A DNA stretch of 64,000 nucleotides from Bacteroidales bacterium (lineage in GTDB: Bacteria > Bacteroidota > Bacteroidia > Bacteroidales > UBA12077): positions 53,646 to 117,645 of the forward strand of contig JAEINU010000010.1 in NCBI GenBank assembly GCA_016342685.1, in the 5' to 3' direction. The notes beneath the pieces are model-generated. The model saw only the letters and a program-made list of their open reading frames with translations. It was not told the origin of the DNA and searched no databases. Both the position numbers and the translations under genes were made by a program. Of this stretch, positions 18,560-26,878 are shown piece after piece; positions within the stretch are counted from its first letter, which is position 1; every line of letters starts with the position of its first letter.

Positions 18560-21100
18560 TTATTTATTATTTAGAATGTGATTTAAGGATTTAAACTTGA
18601 TCTTACTTTCTATGGATTTTATTTTTTCATCAGTAATGAACATAATTGTTTTTTCGACATCAGGTAAAAGATCGAAATAATTATTGCTCCATTCACCTTT
18701 TGCAGGTAATTGGCAAAATAAGTTTTTTATTAAAATACTCGATTTTAAAATTAACTCGTAACCATTCTTGGTACTTTTTAATTTAAAATAAACATTGTGT
18801 TTGCCCAATTCGAGGTTTTTGGGTTCTGTTAAATAAAGTGTTCTGGTCTCTAATGTGTTGTCGTTTTTGTTTTTAATCGTAAAGTAAAGTAAATGTTTAT
18901 TCTTTGAATAATCCTTAATTATATTTAGGATAGCTTCTTTATAAACCAATTGATTTGAGTTTGGAGTCAACAAGATTTTGATTTCCTTCTTAAATTTAAC
19001 CTGACCGTAAAAATCTATCAGAGAAAAGTTTAAATATATTTCTTCTGGGGATAATTTATCAGAAACAATATTTATTTTTAATGAATCATTTTCGATTATT
19101 GGATTCGCGATAATGTTTTTAAAATCTTCTTTTGCATAATAATGCAGTGCTTTCCAATTGCCAGAATAATCGATGCTCGACCACGAAATAGCAGGCCAAC
19201 AATCGTTCAATTGCCAATATAAACTACCCATACAAAAAGGTTTCGCTCTTCGCTGAGCTAAAATACCTGTTCTTATTCCTTCGGCTTGTAAAAGCTGACT
19301 TACATAAATAAAATCTTCGGTATTATCGGGAACAGGATAATAATTTTTCATGTAATGATTAATAAGATAATTCCCTTTGTGATGTTTTTGATGTGCTTGA
19401 ATCGATTTTGAATTTATCGTTACACTTTCCGAAGAATCAATTAAATAAATCGTTTCGATGCTAGGATACGACTGAAATCCAAATTCGCTCATAAACCGAC
19501 CAGTAACTTTATTGTACCAATCAAAGTCATAAGCATCGTGCCAAACGTACCAGTAGTGATTGTCGCCTTCAAAACTGCTTCTGGGATTGCCCCGACCAAA
19601 TAATGGAGAAGAAGAAGTATAAGGAATTTCTGGACTTACTTCTTGCACGATGTTGGGCAAAATATTATGGAAAATATCAATGTAATTATTCCAGATTTCA
19701 GTTGAATCCTTTTTTGAATAATTATTGGACCAACCCCAGTTATGCCAGGCTTCGTCTATTTCATTATTTCCGCACCAAACCGCAACGGAAGGATGTTTGC
19801 TTAATCTTTGAACTTGAAATTCAGCTTCTGTTCTAATGTTTTTTAGGAATAAGCTATCATTTAGATACATGGCATTTGCAAACATAAAATCCTGCCAAAT
19901 TAATATTCCTGCCTCGTCGCATAAATCATAAAAAATGTCTTTTTCGTAAATTCCTCCACCCCATAAACGAAGCATATTCATATTGGCAGACTTAGCATCT
20001 GAAATAATACGCTTGTAATTATCTGTGGAAACATTTCCAGGAAACGAACTTTGCGGAATATAATTTGCTCCTTTCATAAAAATTGGAACGCCGTTGAGTT
20101 TAAAATAAAAAGATTCCCCGAACGAGTCTTTGTCTCGAATTAATTCGATTGTGCGTATACCAACTTGAATTTTTTTAGAATGCTTAATTTCTTCTTTTTC
20201 GGAAAGCTGTACTTCAAAATCGTATAAAAAGGGAGTACCTAGATTATGAGTCCACCAAAGTTTAGGATTCTTAATTTCTAGTCTGAAATCATACCAGTAA
20301 ACATCATTTCTAATTGAAATATTATCAAATTGGAAATTTAGATTTTCGTTAGTTGCGCGAATAGAAATATCTCCATGAAAATCTTTTTTTGATTCAATTT
20401 GTATTTTAAAGTTTATAATTGCTCTTAGTGAATCTAATTCTGCTATGGAATAATTTAGCTTACTAATTTTAGCAGAGTTCCAAATATGTAGTTCTACATC
20501 TTGCCATATTCCACATGAGACATATTTTGGAGCCCAATCCCATCCATATTGATAGGCAGCTTTTCTTGTAACAACTCGCGATTGCCCAGGGAGTTTATAT
20601 GGTAATTGGGAATATATCTTTTGTTCTTCCTTTAAGGTGGGTTTGAATAGAACCTTTAAAATGTTTTTCTTTTTTAAGCTTGGAGCTTTTATCTTGATCT
20701 TCCAAGGATTAAACATATTGTTTGTCGAAAGTAGAAGAGAGTCGTTAAGATAAATATCAGCATAGGTGTCCAGTCCCTTAAAAATTATTTCAATTTGATC
20801 ATCGGGGTTTAAGTTTTTGGGTTTTGAAAACACTCTTTGGTATACCCATTCCATAGTATCGATCCACTGAAGCTGATTTTCATTTTGTCCCTGAAAAGGA
20901 TCACTGATTAATTGGTTTTGAAACAGGTCTGTGTGAATAGATCCTGGGATATTTGCAGGATAAGATTGATTGTATGCATTAGATGAGAATTCCCAATGAT
21001 CGTTTAAATTTATTATTGTGTAAGGGTTAACACCAGAAGCGTATAGCGATGATCTGATAATAAAGATGATAATAATCCAAAGATGTTTTGATTTTAACAT
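18560..21100 (-). CDS. GH2 beta-mannosidase, exported
   Basis: An 846-aa glycoside hydrolase family 2 enzyme of the beta-mannosidase subgroup, which removes the core Man-beta-1,4-GlcNAc mannose or mannan-derived residues. A signal peptide (HLWIIIIFIIRSSLYASG) is followed by the jelly-roll domain, the NMLRLWGGGIYE segment, the acid/base motif WCGNNE with Glu447 and the nucleophile segment SEFGFQSYPS with Glu539. WGGG and the WCGNNE spacing separate it from beta-galactosidases. It is the first gene of the operon and stands 10 bp from GH92; the pair could strip both linkage types from N-glycans. Confidence 0.92.
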   Translation of the reverse strand: MLKSKHLWIIIIFIIRSSLYASGVNPYTIINLNDHWEFSSNAYNQSYPANIPGSIHTDLFQNQLISDPFQGQNENQLQWIDTMEWVYQRVFSKPKNLNPDDQIEIIFKGLDTYADIYLNDSLLLSTNNMFNPWKIKIKAPSLKKKNILKVLFKPTLKEEQKIYSQLPYKLPGQSRVVTRKAAYQYGWDWAPKYVSCGIWQDVELHIWNSAKISKLNYSIAELDSLRAIINFKIQIESKKDFHGDISIRATNENLNFQFDNISIRNDVYWYDFRLEIKNPKLWWTHNLGTPFLYDFEVQLSEKEEIKHSKKIQVGIRTIELIRDKDSFGESFYFKLNGVPIFMKGANYIPQSSFPGNVSTDNYKRIISDAKSANMNMLRLWGGGIYEKDIFYDLCDEAGILIWQDFMFANAMYLNDSLFLKNIRTEAEFQVQRLSKHPSVAVWCGNNEIDEAWHNWGWSNNYSKKDSTEIWNNYIDIFHNILPNIVQEVSPEIPYTSSSPLFGRGNPRSSFEGDNHYWYVWHDAYDFDWYNKVTGRFMSEFGFQSYPSIETIYLIDSSESVTINSKSIQAHQKHHKGNYLINHYMKNYYPVPDNTEDFIYVSQLLQAEGIRTGILAQRRAKPFCMGSLYWQLNDCWPAISWSSIDYSGNWKALHYYAKEDFKNIIANPIIENDSLKINIVSDKLSPEEIYLNFSLIDFYGQVKFKKEIKILLTPNSNQLVYKEAILNIIKDYSKNKHLLYFTIKNKNDNTLETRTLYLTEPKNLELGKHNVYFKLKSTKNGYELILKSSILIKNLFCQLPAKGEWSNNYFDLLPDVEKTIMFITDEKIKSIESKIKFKSLNHILNNK

Positions 21101-21643
21101 TATGGGGTGTTAATTTATTTAGAAGCACTAAATATAGTAAAATTTGAAAAATTGATTTCTTAAATGATGAATTTGATTTCTTAGTTAGGTAGTATATTTG
21201 ATTTAATCATTTTCAGTAAATATATAATATGCTGAATACCAATCGCTAAACTAATCTATATAATATTTCGATTATTAGGCGATAACAATTGTTAAGTTTG
21301 TTTTTAAGTATAAAATAATAGTTGATTTTTTTAAATTTTTAGAGAATCTTTGTATCACAAATGGTCATTCTAAGCTTTAATAAATATTATATTGTTTATA
21401 TCCCTTAAAAAGGAATGATCGTGTTTTGCTGTTTATGAATAAAGAATTGGATATGATATGTTTTCACAAGTATTTATCATAGTGTGAGTCTTTATTCTTC
21501 CTTTTTGCTAACTTCTATTTTTGGGATTTTTAGAAATTACAAGAATGTATTTGAAAGAACTTAATATTTTTTTTCTATAGATCATTTGTATATTTTTGAT
21601 TTTTTCAAATGGGGATTTGAATATTTATTTATAAAGGTATCTT
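21101..21643. other. 543-bp divergent intergenic region
   Basis: Divergent promoters for the mannoside operon and the sensor kinase must lie here. On the plus strand TATTTTTG at 21591-21598 matches the -7 consensus 46 bp before the kinase start, though no clean -33 element is seen. A perfect 12-bp palindrome TAACAATTGTTA occupies 21283-21294 and could be an operator. No coding sequence, RNA or terminator is evident in the rest. Confidence 0.45.
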
Positions 21644-23491
21644 ATGATTAAATGGAAAAACCTTTTGCTGGGATATAAACTGGCTATAAGTTATTCTGTA
21701 CTAATTCTTGTATTTTTAATTGCTGGATTTTTTACGGGTATAAGTTTAAATAAATACAAAAAAGAACTCTCTTTTACAACGCGTGCATATATTCCGTTAG
21801 TCGAGAACACTAACAGGATAGAGCGACTCACTAATCAATCAATGAATTTTTTATGGGAGTTTAGTGCGCTAGGAGATATGGAATACTACAATTTGAGCAA
21901 GAATACATTAACTGAACTTTCTAAAGCCATTATCGAAACGGATAGTATTATTAGTATTTCTCCGCAACTTTCGCAATTGAAATCAAAATTAATGCGAATT
22001 ACAAATTGGGGAAATGAATTAAATATTATTATTGACGAAACAGCAGAAATTCAAAATAAACTTCAAAAAAATCAAGAAACTTTAAGAAAAATCTCCAAAG
22101 AATTCTCAATTGAATCACAGGACTTCATTGGAGTCGAAGAAACGAAAATGGGGCGTATTATTGAAAAAGATACAACTTCTCCAGAGGAACTTTATAAAAA
22201 GTATGTGGAAATTCGCAGGTTGAATTTAATTACAAGAAGAGGAAATAGGAGTATGATTACTGCTCTTGAAGCTATCGCATCAAAAAATCCGGAACATTTA
22301 AAAAGTGCCATTAATAATTTTGAATATTACTTTATTTTAATTCATTCTGTCGACACTTCATTTCATGAGCCAATCCAGCATCAAAAAATGGACCGGTTTA
22401 AAACTCATTTTACAATTTTTCAAAATGAATTATATAGTTTAAAGAAAAACCTTGATATTTTAAAAAAACTCTCTGTAAAACAAGTTGAAACAGCTAGCGT
22501 AGTAATTTACGAAGCTAGGGAAATGGGCGAAGACGGAATTCAATTGTCAGGTCAGGCTCTTAGAAATAATTATTTAGGGTTTAACCGATTGGTTCCAATA
22601 TATGTTTTAGTTTTATTTATAACTCTTGTATTAGCAATAGCTTTTTCATTTCTGATTACGCGTTCAATTACAATACCACTAGAAAAAAGTGTGCGATTTG
22701 CTGAAGAAATAGCTGCTGGGAATTTGGATGCAACAGTACATATCGATCATAATGATGAAGTTGGAATACTGGCAAAATCCCTTAAGCATATGGGTGTTAG
22801 GCTAAATGAAAATATACAGAATCTTAAAAAGATTGAGAGGGAAATGCTGACTGTTTCAATAGAAACAGAAGAAAAAGAGAGAAAAAGAATGGCAGAAGAT
22901 TTACATGATAGTCTTGGACCTTTACTTTCAACTATTAAGCTGTTTATTAATGCGCTTAAAAATTCATCACTATCTGCGACAAAAAATCAATATTTAATTG
23001 AAAGTGCTGAAGATATTATTTCTGAAGCTATAACATCTGCTAAAAATATTGCTTACAATCTTTTACCTAACCTACTTAGTGATTTTGGACTTGATACTGC
23101 GATTCAATCTTACTGTAATCAAATTAAACATGCAACAAAAATCGAATTAAAATATTTATCTCAGGATTATCCATCAAACTATAATCGAAATGTAGAAACT
23201 ATGTTGTTTAGAATAATTAAGGAGTTGTTAAATAATACAATTAAACATGCTGAGGCAAATCATGTAGACATTTCGATGTATTTTGACGAACAATTTTTGT
23301 TTATTGATTATTTGGACGATGGAAAGGGTTTTGAAATGGATGAAAAGAATATGGCTAAGAATAATTCACAACGTGGTTTAGTTAATATTTTCAACCGCAT
23401 AAATTATATAAATGGGAATATAAATTTAAAAAGTAGTATTGGAAATGGTATTTGTGTTAAAATATGGATCGATAAGAAATATCTAACTTAA
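21644..23491 (+). CDS. Membrane sensor histidine kinase (HisKA_3, NarX/DesK type)
   Basis: A 615-aa inner-membrane sensor. A first membrane segment (about 11-32) and a second (about 315-337) bracket a 280-residue helical periplasmic sensor domain; a HAMP domain follows (ITIPLEKSVRFAEEIAAGNLDATV). The HisKA_3 dimerisation helix carries phospho-acceptor His421 in DLHDSLGP, and the HATPase has the N-box RIIKELLNNTIKHAEA and the DDGKGFE motif. It is followed after 103 bp by its likely partner regulator, and the pair precedes the caspase-like/M16/TonB cluster, which it probably controls. The helical sensor region is of the four-helix/methyl-accepting type and the ligand cannot be guessed. Confidence 0.92.
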   Translation: MIKWKNLLLGYKLAISYSVLILVFLIAGFFTGISLNKYKKELSFTTRAYIPLVENTNRIERLTNQSMNFLWEFSALGDMEYYNLSKNTLTELSKAIIETDSIISISPQLSQLKSKLMRITNWGNELNIIIDETAEIQNKLQKNQETLRKISKEFSIESQDFIGVEETKMGRIIEKDTTSPEELYKKYVEIRRLNLITRRGNRSMITALEAIASKNPEHLKSAINNFEYYFILIHSVDTSFHEPIQHQKMDRFKTHFTIFQNELYSLKKNLDILKKLSVKQVETASVVIYEAREMGEDGIQLSGQALRNNYLGFNRLVPIYVLVLFITLVLAIAFSFLITRSITIPLEKSVRFAEEIAAGNLDATVHIDHNDEVGILAKSLKHMGVRLNENIQNLKKIEREMLTVSIETEEKERKRMAEDLHDSLGPLLSTIKLFINALKNSSLSATKNQYLIESAEDIISEAITSAKNIAYNLLPNLLSDFGLDTAIQSYCNQIKHATKIELKYLSQDYPSNYNRNVETMLFRIIKELLNNTIKHAEANHVDISMYFDEQFLFIDYLDDGKGFEMDEKNMAKNNSQRGLVNIFNRINYINGNINLKSSIGNGICVKIWIDKKYLT

Positions 23492-23594
23492 GGGGTAATA
23501 TTTTTCGCCAATTATCGAATTAAATATTAAAATAATATTCAAAGCAATACAAGTTAGATATAATCTAAGGTGTAGTAATTAAATTACTTTTTGT

Positions 23595-24236
23595 ATGAAA
23601 AAAATAATCAGTATAGTTATTGTAGATGATCACAAAATTTTCCGTACAGGTCTTGAAGTGGTTCTAAACGGAATTTCAAATTTTAAGGTTATAGGTTCAT
23701 ATTCTGATGGGAAATCGCTTTGGCAAGGATTGTCTGAAGAGTTGCCAGATATAATATTTATGGATATAAAATTATCCGATGAAACAGGAATTGATTTAAC
23801 ACAGAAAGTCAAACAAAAATATTCTTCTGTTAAAATAATTGCTTTAACTATGTTTGGGGAAATAGAGTATTTTAACGAGATGGTTAATGCTGGTGCTGAT
23901 GGATTTTTAATAAAAAATACAGATATTTTAGAATTAAAAAAGGCTGTTGTAAACATAATGAATGGAGAAAATTATTTTGCAAAAGAATTTTTAGGATATC
24001 TTAATTTGAAAATTAATAGCTCAAATCAAAAAACTATAGATGTTAATTTATCTGAAAGAGAGCTCGAAGTGTTGAAATTGATTTGTGAAGGTTTTAATAA
24101 TAATGAGATAGCCGAAAAGCTTTTTATAAGTGCTCATACTGTTGATGGGCATCGAAGAAACCTTATATTAAAAACAGGTGTAAAGAATGCTCCAAATTTG
24201 GTAATGTTTGCTTTAAAAAATGGATTAATCGAGTAA
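23595..24236 (+). CDS. NarL/LuxR-family response regulator
   Basis: A 213-aa two-domain regulator: REC domain (1-120) with acidic pocket VDDH near residue 10, phospho-acceptor Asp57 (FMDIKLSDETG) and the conserved Lys in FLIKNT, then a LuxR-type HTH (LSERELEVLKLICEGFNNNEIAEKLFISAHTVDGHRRN) near 150-190. It is the cognate partner of the upstream HisKA_3 kinase. Two 18-bp direct repeats in the next intergenic region (24434-24474) are candidate binding sites. Confidence 0.93.
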   Translation: MKKIISIVIVDDHKIFRTGLEVVLNGISNFKVIGSYSDGKSLWQGLSEELPDIIFMDIKLSDETGIDLTQKVKQKYSSVKIIALTMFGEIEYFNEMVNAGADGFLIKNTDILELKKAVVNIMNGENYFAKEFLGYLNLKINSSNQKTIDVNLSERELEVLKLICEGFNNNEIAEKLFISAHTVDGHRRNLILKTGVKNAPNLVMFALKNGLIE

Positions 24237-24433
24237 AAATTAATTAATTGATGGTAAAAATCCTATTCTTAAAGCTCTCATAAATATTATAATCTTTATA
24301 GTTTAGCTGTTATGTGCAGTGTTCTCAGCTTTTTTAAATAATATTAATCCATTAACAGATGTTTTCCGTATTAATATATTTTTTCGTTAACGTGAAAGCA
24401 CTGTTTTATAGGTTTTTTTTAATTGGATATTTT

Positions 24434-24474
24434 AAAAAGAACTTTCGCTCCTTAATAAAAAGAACTTTCACTCC
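24434..24474 (+). promoter_or_regulatory. Direct repeats upstream of the caspase-like lipoprotein gene
   Basis: AAAAAGAACTTTCGCTCC at 24434-24451 and AAAAAGAACTTTCACTCC at 24457-24474 differ at one position and are spaced 23 bp start to start, about two helical turns, as expected for tandem sites of a dimeric or cooperative regulator. They lie in the 397-bp gap right after the response-regulator gene, which otherwise is AT-rich and free of open reading frames. Confidence 0.5.
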
Positions 24475-24556
24475 CCTGATATTCTGTATTTTATCGATAG
24501 GATAGTTGCAAATTCCCGTATTAAAAACAGGAGACGGAAAACCACTGTTTTTTTCG

Positions 24557-24590
24557 TACGACTTAAATAAGTCGTATTTAATTTTTCTTT
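24557..24590 (+). terminator. Hairpin with T-rich tail in the leader of the caspase-like gene
   Basis: Perfect stem TACGACTT / AAGTCGTA around AAAT (24557-24576), followed by TTTAATTTTTCTTTTT. It lies 57 bp before the start at 24634, after the repeats at 24434-24474, so it may be either an attenuator in the leader or the terminator of the two-component operon. Confidence 0.55.
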
Positions 24591-24633
24591 TTCAAATACT
24601 TTTGATATAACGAAAATTAAAAAAAATAGTATA

Positions 24634-26844
24634 ATGAGATTATATAAATATATGACGAAAGTAACCGCAGTTTGTTTTTTGTGCCTTGTGTTTTTCTCGT
24701 GCCAGGACAAAATAAATTCAACACAAAGTATAGAAACCAGTTTTGCAATTGTTGTGGATCAGGAAACCTATAAAAATACAGAGACTTCATTATTAGCTTA
24801 CAAGCAAATGTTGATAGATGAAGGACTACATGTTGTTATTTTAAAAGATGAATGGAAAAATGCTGATGATATAAGAACTGAGCTTAAATCTTTATATAAT
24901 GCTGATCCTAAGTTAGAGGGTGCTGTATTTATCGGAGATGTACCTATCCCATTTATAATGAATGCACAACATCTGACAACAGCATATAAAAGAAATCAAA
25001 GTAGATTTCCTCTACATATAGCTGCCATACCGTCAGATAGATTTTATGATGATTTTGATCTGGAATTTGATTTTATTGAGAAAGATAGCATTAGAACAAA
25101 TAACTATTATTATAGCCTTTCTGCAAATTCACCTCAATATGTTAGTTCTGATATATATACAGGAAGAATAAAGCCAAGTGTAAAGGAAGGGGACAATAAA
25201 TATGAGCTAATTGAAAAATATTTGCAAAAAGTTGTTGCTTTACGAAATACAACTGAATTGGATTTTTTATTGAGCTTCACTGGTCATGGATATAATGGGC
25301 AGGATATTAATGCATGGGCAGGTGAAAAAATTGCCTTGCGCGAGCAGTTTCCAAATTTGTATACAACGAATGGAAAAGTTGAATTTCTTGATTTTAGAAT
25401 GGCCGAATTTATGAAAATAGCTCTTTTAAATCGCTTACAAGATCCTGAATTGGATATTGCATTAATGCATGAGCATGGAGGAGACGACATTCAATTAATA
25501 AGTGGAACTAAGGAAGTCTCTAATGTACCCGAATCAATAAAAAATATTAAAATATATCTAAGGAGTAAACTTAGGGCAGCAAAACGCAGAGATAAAAGTT
25601 TAGAAGCAACAAAAAATCGTTATGCTAAGAATCTGGGAGTGCCAAAAGCATGGTTTGATGGTACTTTTAGTCAAGAAATGGAAGAAAAAGATTCTATTTA
25701 TAACCACAATTTGGATATTTATTTAGATGATATCTGTAAAATTAAGCCAGAAGCAAAATTCCTTATGTTCGATGCATGTTTTAATGGTTCTTTTCATATG
25801 GACAGATACATAGCTGGAGAATATGTTTTTGGAAATGGATCTACAATTATTGCTCATGGGAATACCGTGAATGCCATTCAGGATAAATGGCCAGATGAGA
25901 TGTTGGGTCTGTTAGGTTTAGGCGTAAGAGCTGGTAATTGGGCTAAACAAATTAATACTATGGAAACGCATCTTATTGGAGATCCTACCTATTATTTTAA
26001 ATCGAATCAGGAAATAAATTACAATAAAGTAATTGCTGCAGGAAAAGAGAATAAAGATATTTGGCTTGATCTTTTAAATGTTGAAAATCCCGATTTACAG
26101 TGTTTGGCTATTAGTAATTTGTTCGATGCTAAAAATAAAAACTTCGCTTCTCAATTAAAAGAAATTTATATGACCTCGAATTATTTTGTTGTTCGAATGG
26201 AATGTTTGAAACAATTAAATAAATACAATAACGAGGATTTTAAAGATGTTCTAAAAATAGCTGTTAACGATCCGTATGAGCTTATTAGACGTTTGGCAGT
26301 AACCATGATTGGTAAAACTGGCGATAATGAAATGATAAAACCTCTTTTGAACTCAATTTTTAATGATAGGTATTCTCAACGTGTTAGATCTAATGCGTAC
26401 AGTTCACTGGATTTTATGGATCCAGACGAGACAGAAATACAATTATCTGAAATTGCTCTTCAGTATTCTTATAAGTCAAATGCTTCTGAATTAAAAGACC
26501 GATTGTTAAAGAATTTAGATAGAATGAAAAATAAGATGCACGGAGAACTTGAATATTGCACAGAAGAAAACTCCTTGCTTAAATATAAGATGCAAAATGT
26601 TAGCATACTTCGTAACTATCATTATCACTATTTAGTTCCTGAATATTTAAATTTATTAGACAATTCTGATATTGATGATAGTCTAAAAATCGCAATTATT
26701 GAAGCTTTTGGCTGGTATGTTAATTCGGTTAACAACGAATTAATTGTTAATAAATGCAAGGAAATAGCATCATCAGAAAATTTCTCTGAAGAAATCCGCA
26801 ACGAAGCTTTAAGGACAGTTAATAGATTGGAAGTATATAAATAG
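24634..26844 (+). CDS. Caspase/gingipain-like (clan CD) lipoprotein with HEAT-like repeats, copy 1
   Basis: A 736-aa lipoprotein (signal ends VFFSC, Cys23). The N-terminal 450 residues look like a peptidase C25 (gingipain)-type caspase fold: a GAVFIGDVPIPF strand, the IPSDRFYDD and YTGRIKP segments typical of C25 proteins, a hydrophobic strand with H279-E-H281-G-G, and a second strand ending FDAC with Cys382 in DACFNGSF. That spacing fits a clan CD His-Cys dyad, but activity is not proven. Residues about 480-736 form alpha-helical HEAT-like repeats. It overlaps no neighbour but stands 34 bp before the M16 gene. A paralogue (35753-37906) closes the cluster. Role inferred: surface proteolysis or protein recognition. 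Confidence 0.75.
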   Translation: MRLYKYMTKVTAVCFLCLVFFSCQDKINSTQSIETSFAIVVDQETYKNTETSLLAYKQMLIDEGLHVVILKDEWKNADDIRTELKSLYNADPKLEGAVFIGDVPIPFIMNAQHLTTAYKRNQSRFPLHIAAIPSDRFYDDFDLEFDFIEKDSIRTNNYYYSLSANSPQYVSSDIYTGRIKPSVKEGDNKYELIEKYLQKVVALRNTTELDFLLSFTGHGYNGQDINAWAGEKIALREQFPNLYTTNGKVEFLDFRMAEFMKIALLNRLQDPELDIALMHEHGGDDIQLISGTKEVSNVPESIKNIKIYLRSKLRAAKRRDKSLEATKNRYAKNLGVPKAWFDGTFSQEMEEKDSIYNHNLDIYLDDICKIKPEAKFLMFDACFNGSFHMDRYIAGEYVFGNGSTIIAHGNTVNAIQDKWPDEMLGLLGLGVRAGNWAKQINTMETHLIGDPTYYFKSNQEINYNKVIAAGKENKDIWLDLLNVENPDLQCLAISNLFDAKNKNFASQLKEIYMTSNYFVVRMECLKQLNKYNNEDFKDVLKIAVNDPYELIRRLAVTMIGKTGDNEMIKPLLNSIFNDRYSQRVRSNAYSSLDFMDPDETEIQLSEIALQYSYKSNASELKDRLLKNLDRMKNKMHGELEYCTEENSLLKYKMQNVSILRNYHYHYLVPEYLNLLDNSDIDDSLKIAIIEAFGWYVNSVNNELIVNKCKEIASSENFSEEIRNEALRTVNRLEVYK

Positions 26845-26878
26845 TGTTGAAATTTTAAGAGAGTAAAAAAACAGGAAA

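Noticed and set aside
24468..24710. 80-aa minus-strand frame overlapping the start of the caspase-like gene
   Set aside because: It runs across the hairpin and direct repeats, has no signal or family match, and opposes a well-supported gene.
25260..25300. GHG at residue 218 of the first caspase-like protein as the catalytic His
   Set aside because: The paralogue has GSG at this place while the later His-Gly and Cys blocks are kept, so the later His is the better candidate.
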